Origin: Pseudocitrobacter vendiensis
GTDB lineage: Bacteria > Pseudomonadota > Gammaproteobacteria > Enterobacterales > Enterobacteriaceae
NCBI RefSeq assembly: GCF_943590815.1
Contig: NZ_CALSBS010000001.1
Span: 1-64,000, forward strand
Length of the DNA stretch: 64,000 nucleotides
Reading direction: 5' to 3'
This document shows, piece by piece, positions 37,481 to 46,984 of the stretch (position 1 is its first letter; every line of letters begins with the position of its first letter). The position numbers and the translations under genes were made by a program. Under the pieces are notes generated by a model that saw nothing but the letters and a program-made list of their open reading frames with translations, had not been told where the DNA came from and did no database searches.

Positions 37481-38309
37481 TAGTTGGGCTGCGATCGGCA
37501 TAGATAACCAGCCCAATCCCTGACAATGTCACCACGATCGACATCAGCATTCGTACTGTTAATGCCTCACCCAGAAACACCATTCCACCCAACGCCGCCA
37601 GACAAGGCACGCTAAGTTGTAGGGTACTTGCCGTGGCCGGGCTGAGCATCGGTAGCAGGGAATACCACAGTAAATAGGCGGCGCCTGACGCCAGCGCGCC
37701 CGAGATGACCGCCAGTATAAATCCGCTCGCATCTATATGGCTTTGCATTCCGCTTAGCAGAAAAACGAGCAGCGCAATCGGCACTGCCAGAATAAAATTC
37801 CCGGCGGTGGCAGCGGCGGCATTTTGTACTCGTTTCCCGGTAATGCAGTACGCGCCCCAGGCGGCGCCGGATGCGATCATCATTAACGCCGCGCTGAGCG
37901 GCGGATGCGCAGCACCTGGCAGCAACAGTAGCACCAGCCCTGCCATGGCGGCGATGATACCGACAGTTTTCAGTAGTGTCAGGCGCTCGCCGCCCAGAAA
38001 TCCCCACCCGGTCATGACCAGCTGTACTGTGCCAAATAACAGCAATGCGCCCATTGCCGCGCCCATCGAGACATAAGCAAGAGAAAACGCGAAAACGTAG
38101 AGTGCGAGCAGGCAAGCGTTCAGCCAGTTAAATTCTGGTTTCTGCTTAAGGGCGGGTAGCTGGAGCAAAAGAAAAAGCGCAATTGCGCCGCTGAGCAGGC
38201 GCACGCTGCTGAAAGAGACCGCATCCATATGCAGACCCTTTAATGCCAGACGACAGAGCAGGGAATTTGCCGCGAACGCGACCATCGCCAGAATAATTTT
38301 CAACAGCAC
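37470..38309 (-). CDS. EamA/DMT family transporter
   Basis: Ten-helix drug/metabolite transporter with two EamA repeats (SSVRLLSGAIALFLL and SGAAWGAYCITGKR mark the repeats). I prefer GTG 38309 (279 residues) because GGGGGAATATCG precedes it and the product then starts at the first helix; the ATG at 38339 adds ten residues. Substrate unknown; relatives export amino acids or metabolites. It stands alone. Confidence 0.87.
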   Translation of the reverse strand: MLLKIILAMVAFAANSLLCRLALKGLHMDAVSFSSVRLLSGAIALFLLLQLPALKQKPEFNWLNACLLALYVFAFSLAYVSMGAAMGALLLFGTVQLVMTGWGFLGGERLTLLKTVGIIAAMAGLVLLLLPGAAHPPLSAALMMIASGAAWGAYCITGKRVQNAAAATAGNFILAVPIALLVFLLSGMQSHIDASGFILAVISGALASGAAYLLWYSLLPMLSPATASTLQLSVPCLAALGGMVFLGEALTVRMLMSIVVTLSGIGLVIYADRSPTIKE

Positions 38310-38407
38310 CGATATTCCCCCTCTGTATAAGCGCTCCATTCTACAGGCTCTGCTTCGTGCGTCATCCCTTTCATTACCCGGCTAATTATGCTTGATTGCT
38401 AAAATTT

Positions 38408-38426
38408 AATGAGTATAGTTCTCGTT
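38408..38426. promoter_or_regulatory. Fur-like box upstream of the TonB-dependent receptor
   Basis: AATGAGTATAGTTCTCGTT matches the 19-base Fur palindrome AATGAGAATGATTCTCATT at 15 positions, with AATGAG and CTCgTT arms. It lies about 105 bases before the receptor ATG. Iron repression of the receptor is therefore likely. Confidence 0.6.
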
Positions 38427-38530
38427 CTCTTTATCGTTTGCGGCGAGTTCTGACGCTGTTCATCGGGCGTACAGGCAAATAAATAAGCATCGCCGCAAAC
38501 GTCATCTTCAGCGTCTTTCACGAGCGAATT

Positions 38531-40735
38531 ATGCACAACACAAAGGGTTTCACTTCTCCATTACGCAAAACGCTGCTGGCGTTAGCGATAGGCAGCATCG
38601 CACACTCCGCCAGCGCGGCAACCACCAGCGATACTCCGGCTAAAAAGGCCCAGGAAGAGACGATGGTGGTTCAGGCCGTTGAGGGCAGCGATTTTAAGCC
38701 GGGCGGCGACCAGCCGGTTCCGGCCTATCTTGATGGACAAATCGCCCACGGCGGGCGTCTGGGCATGCTGGGTGAGCAGAAAGCGATGGATGTGCCCTTT
38801 AACGTCATTGGCTACACCTCAAAACTGATGGCCGATCAACAGGCAAAAACCATCGCCGATGTGGTCAGCAATGATGCGGGCGTGCAGACGGTGCAGGGCT
38901 ACGGTAACTTTGCAGAAACCTATCGTATTCGCGGCTTTAAGCTTGATGGCGATGACATGACCATGGGCGGCCTGGCCGGCGTGGTGCCACGTCAGGTAAT
39001 GGATACCCAGATGCTGGAGCGCGTGGAAGTCTTCAAAGGCGCGAACGCCTTGCTGAATGGCGCGGCGAGCAGCGGCGTGGGTGGGATGATCAACCTTGAG
39101 CCAAAACGGGCTGAAGATACGCCAATCACCCGCGTGGGTGTGGACTACACCTCTGACTCTCAGGTGGGGGGTTCGCTGGATCTGGGGCGTCGCTTTGGTG
39201 ATAACAACCAGTTCGGCGCGCGCGTGAACGTGCTGCACCGCGAAGGAGAGGGGGCGGTCGATAACGACAAACGCCGCACGACGCTGGCGTCGGTGGGGCT
39301 GGACTATCGCGGCGAGCGATTCCGTTCATCCCTTGATTTTGGCTACCAGAAGAAAACCTTCCACGGTGGCACGATGGGCGTCAACATCAGCGGCGTCGAT
39401 TTCGTTCCTTCCGTTCCGGATACCACTAAAAACTACAGCCAGAAATGGGGCTACAGCGATATCGAAAATGAATTCGGTATGGCGAAAGCTGAATATGATC
39501 TGACCGATAACTGGACGACCTACGCGGCCTGGGGCATGCAGCATGGTCATGAGCAGGGAACCTACAGCGCGCCGAAGCTGATTAATGCCAATGGTGATGC
39601 GACGGTTGGTCGTCTGGATACCAATCGTCTGATCGATTCTTACAGCGGAATGGGCGGCGTGCGCGGTAACTTCGATACCGGGCCGGTCAGTCATCAGGTG
39701 AATATCGGTTATGCCGCACAGGTACGCAAAGATGCGACGGCATGGCGCATGTCCTCCAATAACCCGACCACGAACATCTATGATAATCATGATGTTGCGA
39801 TGCCAGATAACGCGTGGTTTGGCGGTAATTATACCGACCCGCTGACCACCTCGCGCAGCCGCGTTCAGGGCTGGCTGTTCAGCGATACGCTGGGCTTCTT
39901 TGACGACAGCGTGCTGCTGACGGCGGCAACGCGCTACCAGAAAGTGGTGGTACGTAACTACAGCAACGCCACGGGCAATGAAGACCTCTCTGGCCGCTAC
40001 ACGGAAAGCCGCTGGACGCCAACCGTGGGCCTGGTCTACAAACCGTGGGAAGAGGTCTCGTTCTACGCCAACCATACCGAAGCACTGCAACCGGGCTCTA
40101 ACGCACCGAGCACCGCCGCCAATGCCGGGCAAAGCACCGGTATCGCACATTCCAAACAGAATGAGCTGGGCGTGAAGGTGGATTACGGCAACGTCGGCGG
40201 TTCGCTGGCGCTGTTTGAAATCAAAAAACCAAATGCCATTTCCGATGCGCAGAATTATTACAAAATGGACGGCGAACAGCGCAACCGTGGCGTTGAGTTA
40301 AACGTCTTTGGTGAACCGATGCTGGGCCTGCGCCTGAACGGCAGCACCCAGTGGTTGAACGCGGAACAGCGTAAAACGGCTAATGGCGCAACCGACGGCA
40401 AAGATGCCGTGGGCGTGGCAAACTTCTACATGGTGCTGGGCGCTGAGTACGATATCAAACCGGTGGAGGGCTTAACCGCCACCGCACGCGTGAATCATAC
40501 AGGCTCTCAATATGCCGATGCGGCAAACACCAAGAAACTGGATAGCTATACCACCCTCGATCTCGGTATGCGCTACCGCATGCGTCTGAACGCGGATCAA
40601 AACGAAATGGTCTGGCGCGTCGGTGTGAACAACGTGACCAACGAGAAGTACTGGTCTGGCGTGGATGATACCGGCGTTTATCTGTTCCAGGGTGAACCAA
40701 GAACGCTGAAAGTCTCAATGACGTACGACTTCTAA
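38531..40735 (+). CDS. TonB-dependent siderophore receptor
   Basis: A 734-residue outer-membrane receptor with a signal peptide to about residue 29 (SASA), a TonB box (EETMVVQA), a plug domain (ADVVSNDAGVQTVQGYGNFAETYRIRGF) and a 22-strand barrel ending NEKYWSG...LKVSMTYDF. The plug layout and final Phe are typical of hydroxamate siderophore receptors (FhuA/FcuA/FoxA group). Exact ligand unknown. A Fur-like box is upstream and a strong terminator follows. Confidence 0.92.
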   Translation: MHNTKGFTSPLRKTLLALAIGSIAHSASAATTSDTPAKKAQEETMVVQAVEGSDFKPGGDQPVPAYLDGQIAHGGRLGMLGEQKAMDVPFNVIGYTSKLMADQQAKTIADVVSNDAGVQTVQGYGNFAETYRIRGFKLDGDDMTMGGLAGVVPRQVMDTQMLERVEVFKGANALLNGAASSGVGGMINLEPKRAEDTPITRVGVDYTSDSQVGGSLDLGRRFGDNNQFGARVNVLHREGEGAVDNDKRRTTLASVGLDYRGERFRSSLDFGYQKKTFHGGTMGVNISGVDFVPSVPDTTKNYSQKWGYSDIENEFGMAKAEYDLTDNWTTYAAWGMQHGHEQGTYSAPKLINANGDATVGRLDTNRLIDSYSGMGGVRGNFDTGPVSHQVNIGYAAQVRKDATAWRMSSNNPTTNIYDNHDVAMPDNAWFGGNYTDPLTTSRSRVQGWLFSDTLGFFDDSVLLTAATRYQKVVVRNYSNATGNEDLSGRYTESRWTPTVGLVYKPWEEVSFYANHTEALQPGSNAPSTAANAGQSTGIAHSKQNELGVKVDYGNVGGSLALFEIKKPNAISDAQNYYKMDGEQRNRGVELNVFGEPMLGLRLNGSTQWLNAEQRKTANGATDGKDAVGVANFYMVLGAEYDIKPVEGLTATARVNHTGSQYADAANTKKLDSYTTLDLGMRYRMRLNADQNEMVWRVGVNNVTNEKYWSGVDDTGVYLFQGEPRTLKVSMTYDF

Positions 40736-40756
40736 TCGCGCTATTTTGTGGTCTCG

Positions 40757-40792
40757 CGCCCCGGTAAGCCTGGCTTATCGGGGCGTTTCATT
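40757..40792 (+). terminator. Terminator after the TonB-dependent receptor
   Basis: Long stem CGCCCCGGTAAGCC (40757-40770) with GGCTTATCGGGGCG (40772-40785), one G-U pair, followed by TTTCATT. It separates the receptor from pheP. Confidence 0.8.
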
Positions 40793-40879
40793 AATCACCA
40801 CTCTGAATGTATTGCCTTGCGACAACGGCATCGAAGTGTTAAAAGATGCGCCTTCATAAAAAAGCTACAGGGGTTTGAC

Positions 40880-42268
40880 GTGAAAGACACGTCCTCAGCA
40901 TCCGAGCGTATTCAGGATGCTTCGTCGGAACAGGTTCCGACGCTGCAACGCGGCTTACAAAACCGACATATTCAATTGATAGCTCTTGGCGGCGCGATTG
41001 GCACCGGTCTGTTCCTCGGCATTGGCCCGGCGATTCAGATGGCGGGCCCGGCGGTTCTGCTGGGCTACGGCGTTGCCGGGATTATCGCATTTCTGATCAT
41101 GCGCCAGCTCGGTGAAATGGTCGTGGAAGAACCGGTATCCGGGTCGTTTGCTCACTTTGCCTACAAGTACTGGGGGCCGTTTGCGGGCTTCCTCTCCGGC
41201 TGGAACTACTGGGTGATGTTCGTGCTGGTCGGCATGGCGGAGCTCACCGCAGCGGGCATTTATATGCAGTACTGGCTGCCGGATGTGCCTACCTGGATCT
41301 GGGCGGCAGGCTTCTTTGTGCTGATTAACGCCGTCAACCTGGTAAACGTTCGCTTATATGGCGAAACGGAGTTCTGGTTTGCGCTGATTAAGGTGCTGGC
41401 TATCATCGGCATGATCGGCTTTGGCCTGTGGATGTTATTCACCGATCATGGTGGCGATCGCGCCAGCATTGATAATCTGTGGCGTTATAACGGGTTCTTC
41501 GCCACCGGCTGGAATGGGCTGATTACCTCACTGGCAGTGATTATGTTCTCCTTCGGCGGGCTGGAGCTGATTGGTATTACCGCTGCAGAGGCGCGTAACC
41601 CGGAGACCACCATTCCAAAAGCAGTAAATCAGGTGGTGTACCGTATCCTGCTGTTTTATATCGGTTCGCTGGTGGTTCTGCTGGCGCTTTACCCGTGGGT
41701 GGAGATCAAGTCCGATAGCAGTCCGTTCGTGATGATCTTCCATAATCTGGATAGCAACATCGTGGCATCGGCGCTGAACTTCGTAATTCTGGTGGCGTCA
41801 CTTTCGGTGTACAACAGCGGCGTCTACTCCAACAGCCGTATGCTGTTTGGGCTCTCAATGCAGGGTAACGCGCCGAAGTTCCTCACCAAAGTCAGCCGTC
41901 GCGGTGTGCCGGTGAATTCACTGCTGCTTTCCGGGGCGATCACCTCGTTGGTGGTGCTGGTGAACTACCTGTTGCCGAAAGAGGCCTTCGGCTTGCTGAT
42001 GGCGCTGGTTGTTGCCACGCTGCTGCTGAACTGGGTGATGATCTGCATGGCGCACCTGAAGTTCCGTGCGGCGATGCGTCGCAAAGGCCGTGAGCCGAAG
42101 TTTAAAGCGCTGCTGTCGCCTGCAAGTAACTACATCTGTATCGCCTTCCTGCTGATGATCCTCGGCCTGATGTGCACCATGGACGGCATGCGGCTGTCGG
42201 CAATTCTGCTGCCAGTGTGGGTGGTGTTCCTGTTTATTGCGTTTAAGACGTTGCGGCGCAAAGGGTAA
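40880..42268 (+). CDS. pheP: Phenylalanine-specific permease
   Basis: Inner-membrane phenylalanine:H+ symporter of the amino acid-polyamine-organocation family with 12 helices. From GTG 40880 (preceded by CAGGGG) there are 462 residues; E. coli PheP has 458 and matches closely from QNRHIQLIALGGAIGTGLFLG onward. The longer upstream frame runs through the terminator and is not used. It opens the stretch colinear with E. coli pheP-ybdG-nfsB. Confidence 0.96.
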   Translation: MKDTSSASERIQDASSEQVPTLQRGLQNRHIQLIALGGAIGTGLFLGIGPAIQMAGPAVLLGYGVAGIIAFLIMRQLGEMVVEEPVSGSFAHFAYKYWGPFAGFLSGWNYWVMFVLVGMAELTAAGIYMQYWLPDVPTWIWAAGFFVLINAVNLVNVRLYGETEFWFALIKVLAIIGMIGFGLWMLFTDHGGDRASIDNLWRYNGFFATGWNGLITSLAVIMFSFGGLELIGITAAEARNPETTIPKAVNQVVYRILLFYIGSLVVLLALYPWVEIKSDSSPFVMIFHNLDSNIVASALNFVILVASLSVYNSGVYSNSRMLFGLSMQGNAPKFLTKVSRRGVPVNSLLLSGAITSLVVLVNYLLPKEAFGLLMALVVATLLLNWVMICMAHLKFRAAMRRKGREPKFKALLSPASNYICIAFLLMILGLMCTMDGMRLSAILLPVWVVFLFIAFKTLRRKG

Positions 42269-42311
42269 AACTCAGTCGGCGAAAACGTCTCTGTTTTCGT
42301 GCACGCATTAA

Positions 42312-42340
42312 GCCCGGTGGCGCTATGCTTACCGGGCCTA
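42312..42340. repeat. REP-type palindrome after pheP
   Basis: GCCCGGT (42312-42318) pairs with ACCGGGC (42331-42337) around GGCGCTATGCTT, followed by CTACA. This matches the short enterobacterial REP palindromes found between genes. Confidence 0.75.
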
Positions 42341-42429
42341 CAAACATCGTACCCGCACAGATACTGCTTCCAATATTTTAATCGTGACCCATCTCCCAGA
42401 TCCCACTTATGATCCGCGATCTTCTTATT

Positions 42430-42473
42430 GTAATCGATTACTTTTCTTTTCAGGGTTAATTGTAATCGATTAC
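42430..42473. promoter_or_regulatory. Twin LacI-type operators of the sugar operon
   Basis: Two perfect palindromes, GTAATCGATTAC, at 42430-42441 and 42462-42473, both embedded in TTGTAATCGATTACTTTT. Their centres are 32 bp apart, about three helical turns, so both lie on the same DNA face. They precede the transporter start (42492) by a few bases. Central CG and symmetry indicate a LacI-family repressor, probably the one at 46004-46984. Confidence 0.8.
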
Positions 42474-42491
42474 TTTTTGAGGGTGGCAAAC

Positions 42492-43733
42492 ATGGTGTCA
42501 ACAATCGAAAGTCGTAATGGCCTCGCCGTTCAGCATCGTATGCTGGTTCCACGGCTGTCGTTAATGATGTTTATGCAGTTCTTTATCTGGGGCAGTTGGT
42601 CGGTCACGCTCGGGCTGGTGATGACTCAGCACAACATGTCACTGTTAATTGGCGATGCGTTCTCCGCAGGCCCCATTGCGTCTATTCTTTCCCCGTTTGT
42701 GCTGGGCATGCTGGTGGATCGCTTCTTTGCGTCGCAGAAAGTGATGGCGGTGATGCATCTGCTGGGCGCGGCGATCCTTTGGTTTGTACCGCAGGCGTTA
42801 GTGGCGCAAAACGGCTCGCTGCTGATTGCGCTGTTGTTTGGCTATACGCTTTGCTATATGCCGACTCTGGCGCTGACCAATAACATTGCCTTCCACAGCC
42901 TGGCGAATGTCGATAAAACGTTCCCGGTGGTGCGCGTGTTCGGCACTATTGGCTGGATTGTGGCGGGTATTTTTATCGGCGTGACGGGGATTTCCGATAC
43001 CACGGGCATCTTTACCCTGGCGGCGATGTGTTCGGTGGCGCTGGCGGTCTACAGCCTGACGTTACCGCATACCCCGGCTCCGGCAAAAGGGTTGCCGGTT
43101 AAGCTGCGCGATCTCTTTTGCGCCGATGCTTTCGCGCTGCTGAAAACGCGCCATTTCCTGGTCTTTGCTATCTGCGCGACGCTTATCTCTATTCCGCTGG
43201 GCACCTATTACGCGTATACCGCGTCCTATCTTGCCGATGCGGGCGTGGGAGATGTCAGTACTGCGATGACATTCGGTCAGATGTCCGAGATTTTCTTCAT
43301 GTTGGTTATTCCTCTGCTGTTCCGCCGTCTGGGCGTGAAGTACATGCTGCTTATCGGCATGCTGGCGTGGTTTGTGCGCTATGCATTCTTTGCGCTGGGC
43401 GTCAGCGAAGAGGGGCGCTTCCTGCTGTATCTCGGCATTTTGCTGCACGGCGTATGCTATGACTTTTTCTTCGTGGTGGGTTTTATCTACACCGACCGCG
43501 TGGCGGGCGAGAAGGTGAAAGGGCAGGCGCAAAGCATGGTGGTGATGTTCACCTACGGTATTGGCATGCTGCTGGGCTCGCAGATTTCCGGTGCGCTCTA
43601 CAACCGTCTGGTGGCCGGGCACAGCGTGCCGCAGGCATGGGTAACCTTTTGGTGGATCCCGGCGGTTGCCGCCGCCGTTATTGCCATTATTTTCCTCTTC
43701 TCGTTTAAGTATGACGATAAGACGCAGGCGTAG
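42492..43733 (+). CDS. MFS transporter of the nucleoside:H+ symporter (NupG/YegT) type
   Basis: A 413-residue, 12-helix carrier. From ATG 42492 (MVSTIESRNG), behind AGGGTGG, it starts inside the operon leader; an upstream in-frame ATG would run across the operators. Motifs such as MFMQFFIWGSWSVTLG and ALTNNIAFHSL resemble the NHS family, whose members move nucleosides or sugars. With an isomerase and a dehydrogenase downstream, a sugar or glycoside substrate is more likely here (inference). First gene of a three- or four-gene operon. Confidence 0.88.
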   Translation: MVSTIESRNGLAVQHRMLVPRLSLMMFMQFFIWGSWSVTLGLVMTQHNMSLLIGDAFSAGPIASILSPFVLGMLVDRFFASQKVMAVMHLLGAAILWFVPQALVAQNGSLLIALLFGYTLCYMPTLALTNNIAFHSLANVDKTFPVVRVFGTIGWIVAGIFIGVTGISDTTGIFTLAAMCSVALAVYSLTLPHTPAPAKGLPVKLRDLFCADAFALLKTRHFLVFAICATLISIPLGTYYAYTASYLADAGVGDVSTAMTFGQMSEIFFMLVIPLLFRRLGVKYMLLIGMLAWFVRYAFFALGVSEEGRFLLYLGILLHGVCYDFFFVVGFIYTDRVAGEKVKGQAQSMVVMFTYGIGMLLGSQISGALYNRLVAGHSVPQAWVTFWWIPAVAAAVIAIIFLFSFKYDDKTQA

Positions 43734-43749
43734 TGTTTAAGGAGGTGGT

Positions 43750-44778
43750 ATGAAAACAATCAAAGGACCGGGCATTTTTCTTTCTCAGTTTATCGCAGGT
43801 GATGCGCCCTTTAATACCCTGGATGGCCTGGCGGAGTGGGCTGCCGGGTTAGGCTATAAAGCGCTGCAAATTCCCTGCAATCATCCGGCGATATTTGACC
43901 TGGAAAAGGCGGCTGCCAGCCAGACTTACTGCGATGAGATTCGCGGCAGTTTGGCTGAAAAAGGGCTGGAGGTAAGTGAGTTATCGACGCATCTGGAAGG
44001 GCAACTGGTGGCGGTGCATCCGGCCTATGATGATGCGTTCGATCACTTCGCGCCGACCGCGCTACGCGGCAACCCGCAGGCGCGCCAGCAGTGGGCGGTA
44101 GAGACGGTGAAGAAAGCCGCGCAGGCATCCGCCCGGCTGGGGTTATCGGCGCACGCAACCTTTTCTGGCGCGCTGGCGTGGCCCTATTTTTACCCCTGGC
44201 CGCCGCACAATGCCGCCCTGTTGCAGGACGCCTTTGCTGAGCAGGCGCGTCGCTGGCAACCGATTCTGGATGTGTTTGATGAGCACGGCGTGAACCTGTG
44301 TTATGAAATTCATCCGGGTGAGGATCTGCATGACGGTCTGACGTTTGAGCGTTTTCTGGAAGGTGTAGGACATCATCCGCGCTGTCATATGCTTTACGAC
44401 CCCAGCCATCTGCACCTGCAAAATATCGACTATCTGGCGTGGATCGATATCTATCATTCACGCATTAAAGCGTTTCACGTTAAGGATGCCGAGTTTGAGC
44501 GCAACGGGCGCAGTGGCGTGTACGGCGGTTATCAAAACTGGCTCACCCGAGCCGGGCGCTTTCGATCACTGGGCGACGGACAAATCGACTTTAAAGGGAT
44601 TTTCAGCAAGTTAACCCAGCATGATTACGATGGTTGGGCGGTGCTGGAGTGGGAGTGTTGTCTGAAATCCGCAGAAGTGGGGGCACGCGAGGGAAGCGAG
44701 TTTATTCGTCGGCACATCATCCCGGTATCCACTCGGGCGTTTGATGATTTTGCCGCCGGCAGCGAGGCAGAGAAATGA
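43750..44778 (+). CDS. Sugar phosphate isomerase/epimerase family TIM-barrel protein
   Basis: A 342-residue AP-endonuclease-2-type barrel. Metal-binding residues are likely in CYEIHPGE, MLYDPSHLH, AFHVKDAEF and WAVLEWEC. Relatives include YcjR (3-dehydroguloside epimerase) and inosose isomerases. AGGAGGTGGT precedes the ATG, 16 bases after the transporter stop. The stop overlaps the dehydrogenase start (ATGA). The presence of a Gfo/Idh/MocA partner suggests a 3-keto-sugar pathway. Confidence 0.88.
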   Translation: MKTIKGPGIFLSQFIAGDAPFNTLDGLAEWAAGLGYKALQIPCNHPAIFDLEKAAASQTYCDEIRGSLAEKGLEVSELSTHLEGQLVAVHPAYDDAFDHFAPTALRGNPQARQQWAVETVKKAAQASARLGLSAHATFSGALAWPYFYPWPPHNAALLQDAFAEQARRWQPILDVFDEHGVNLCYEIHPGEDLHDGLTFERFLEGVGHHPRCHMLYDPSHLHLQNIDYLAWIDIYHSRIKAFHVKDAEFERNGRSGVYGGYQNWLTRAGRFRSLGDGQIDFKGIFSKLTQHDYDGWAVLEWECCLKSAEVGAREGSEFIRRHIIPVSTRAFDDFAAGSEAEK

Positions 44779-45926
44779 TTCAGGTAGGAATTATCGGCAG
44801 CGGATTTATTGGCCCGGCGCATCTTGAAGCGCTACGTCGTCTCGGTAACGTGCAGGTGGTGGCGTTATGCGACAGCAGTCTGGCGCATGCGCAGGCGAAA
44901 GCGGATGAACTTTCGGTGCCGCACGCGTATGGCGACGTCGACGCCTTTCTGGCGCATCCGGGCTTGCAGGTGGTTCACAACTGCACGCCCAATCATCTGC
45001 ATGCGCAGATTAACCGGCAAATTCTTGCCGCCGGGAAGCATATCTTCTCGGAAAAACCGCTGTGCCTGACGCCAGATGAGGCGCGGGAACTGGTGACGAT
45101 GGCGGAGGGCGCGGGCGTCGTGCATGGCGTCAGCTTTGTTTATCGCCAGTTCGCGATGGTGCAGCAGGCGGCAAGTATGCAGCGCAGCGGCGCAACCGGG
45201 CGGCTGTTCTCGGTTTACGGTAGCTATTTACAGGACTGGATGCTCAACGAAACGGATTTCAACTGGCGCGTAGATGCCGCACAGGGCGGGGCATCGAGGG
45301 CAATGGCGGATATCGGTTCACACTGGTGCGATACGGTGCAGTTTGTAACCGGCAAGCGCATCGTAGAAGTGATGGCGGATCTCGCGATTGTCTGGCCGAC
45401 GCGCAAAGCGAATGTTGCAGGTTCCTCAACGTTTAGCCCGCAGACGCAGGCCACGCAGTACGCGGATTATCCTGTCACCACGGAGGATGCGGGTTCGGTA
45501 CTGTTTCGATTTGACGATGGCAGCAAAGGTTGCTTTAGCGTCTCGCAGGTGAGCGCCGGGCGTAAAAATCGTCTTAGCTTTGAGCTCAACGGCAGTGAAT
45601 GCTCGCTGGCGTGGGATCAGGAAGTGCCGCAGCAGCTGTGGATTGGCAAGCGTGAAGGGGCAAATCAACTGCTCAGTGACGACCCTGGATTGCTGAATCG
45701 GGATATTGCCGATAGCGCCCATTTTCCCGGTGGCCATATTGAGGGCTGGCCGGACGCCTTCAAAAACATGATGCAGAACTTCTATCGCGCGGTGGCGCAG
45801 GGGGAAATGCCGCCAGCCAGGTCGCGACGTTTTGCCTCCTTCCGGGACGGTGCAAATGTGATGTATATCATTGACGCAATTATGAAAAGCCATCAGCAAC
45901 AGCGTTGGGTACGCGTAGCGGATTAA
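44775..45926 (+). CDS. Gfo/Idh/MocA family NAD(P)-dependent oxidoreductase
   Basis: A 383-residue sugar or inositol dehydrogenase. Rossmann motif GIIGSGFIGPAHLEAL; the family catalytic Lys in EKPLCLT; the C-terminal domain holds DIGSHWCDTVQF with the active-site His. Coupled to the isomerase by ATGA overlap. Relatives oxidise the 3-hydroxyl of glycosides (YcjS) or inositols. A UUCG-loop terminator follows. Confidence 0.92.
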   Translation: MIQVGIIGSGFIGPAHLEALRRLGNVQVVALCDSSLAHAQAKADELSVPHAYGDVDAFLAHPGLQVVHNCTPNHLHAQINRQILAAGKHIFSEKPLCLTPDEARELVTMAEGAGVVHGVSFVYRQFAMVQQAASMQRSGATGRLFSVYGSYLQDWMLNETDFNWRVDAAQGGASRAMADIGSHWCDTVQFVTGKRIVEVMADLAIVWPTRKANVAGSSTFSPQTQATQYADYPVTTEDAGSVLFRFDDGSKGCFSVSQVSAGRKNRLSFELNGSECSLAWDQEVPQQLWIGKREGANQLLSDDPGLLNRDIADSAHFPGGHIEGWPDAFKNMMQNFYRAVAQGEMPPARSRRFASFRDGANVMYIIDAIMKSHQQQRWVRVAD

Positions 45927-45932
45927 GCGTCT

Positions 45933-45957
45933 GCCCGGTTCGCCGGGCGGCGTTTTT
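45933..45957 (+). terminator. Terminator after the Gfo/Idh/MocA gene
   Basis: Stem GCCCGG/CCGGGC with a TTCG loop (45933-45948), followed by GGCGTTTTT. It separates the enzyme operon from the LacI gene. Confidence 0.82.
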
Positions 45958-46003
45958 ATGATAGCCTGCATCCCACGCGTTAATAGCAGGATATCTCCTT
46001 CCT

Positions 46004-46984
46004 ATGTCCATTCAGAAAATTGCGCGGCTGGCCGGTGTGTCGGTCGCCACGGTGTCGCGCGTGCTGAACAACAGCGACACCGTAAAGCCAAAAAACCGCG
46101 AGCGGGTACTGCAGGCGATTAAAGAGAGTAACTACCAGCCAAACCTGCTGGCGCGTCAGCTACGCACAGCGCGCAGTTCGATGATCCTCGTGATGGTTTC
46201 TAACATCGCCAACCCGTTTTGCGCCGAGGTGGTGAAGGGCATCGAAGAACAGGCCGAGAAAAAGGGTTATCGCATTCTGCTGTGCCATTCCGGTTCTGAT
46301 ATCGAACGTTCGAAATCCGGTTTGCGCTTGCTGACCGGTAAGATGGTTGACGGCATTATCACTATGGATGCGTTCAGTAAGTTGCCGGAGCTGAAAATGA
46401 TTATCGGCGATGCGCCATGGGTGCAGTGTGCGGAGTATGCCGACACCGGCTCGGTTTCCTGCGTGGGAATTAACGATGTCGATGCTGCTCAGCATGTGGT
46501 GAGTCATCTGGCCGACAGTGGCCGCCAGCGCATTGCGTTGATTAACCATGACCTGAGCTATAAATATGCCCGTCTGCGCGAGCGGGGCTACAAAAGCGTG
46601 CTGCATGTGCGTGAGCTGGAGTATCAGACAGTAGAATACGCGGCCGAGCTGAGTTCTGCGGCGGGGAAAGCGGCAATGGAAAAATTACTGGCGCAACAGC
46701 CGAGGCCGGATGCGGTGTTTGCCGTTTCTGATACCCTGGCCGCCGGGGCGATGCGCGCGATTGAACAGGCGGGGTTGAAGGTTCCGCAGGATATCGCTGT
46801 GGTGGGGTTCGATGGTACCGAGCTTGCGGAGATGGTCTCCCCGCAACTGACGACGGTGCAGCAGCCTTCGCGCGAAATAGGCGCGAAAGCGGTAGAACTG
46901 CTGCTAAAAAGAATTGAAAACCCGGCCTCACTGGCCGAGCGAGTGATGATGGACTGGCGCTTTATTTCACGCGCCAGTGCCTGA
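46004..46984 (+). CDS. LacI-family regulator of the sugar operon
   Basis: A 326-residue repressor with N-terminal HTH (IQKIARLAGVSVATVSRVLN) and periplasmic-binding-protein fold sensor domain, closest in feel to CytR. It follows the MFS-isomerase-dehydrogenase genes after a terminator, so it has its own promoter. Likely operators are the twin GTAATCGATTAC sites. The stop (46982-46984) abuts the convergent ybdG stop with no spacer. Confidence 0.9.
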   Translation: MSIQKIARLAGVSVATVSRVLNNSDTVKPKNRERVLQAIKESNYQPNLLARQLRTARSSMILVMVSNIANPFCAEVVKGIEEQAEKKGYRILLCHSGSDIERSKSGLRLLTGKMVDGIITMDAFSKLPELKMIIGDAPWVQCAEYADTGSVSCVGINDVDAAQHVVSHLADSGRQRIALINHDLSYKYARLRERGYKSVLHVRELEYQTVEYAAELSSAAGKAAMEKLLAQQPRPDAVFAVSDTLAAGAMRAIEQAGLKVPQDIAVVGFDGTELAEMVSPQLTTVQQPSREIGAKAVELLLKRIENPASLAERVMMDWRFISRASA

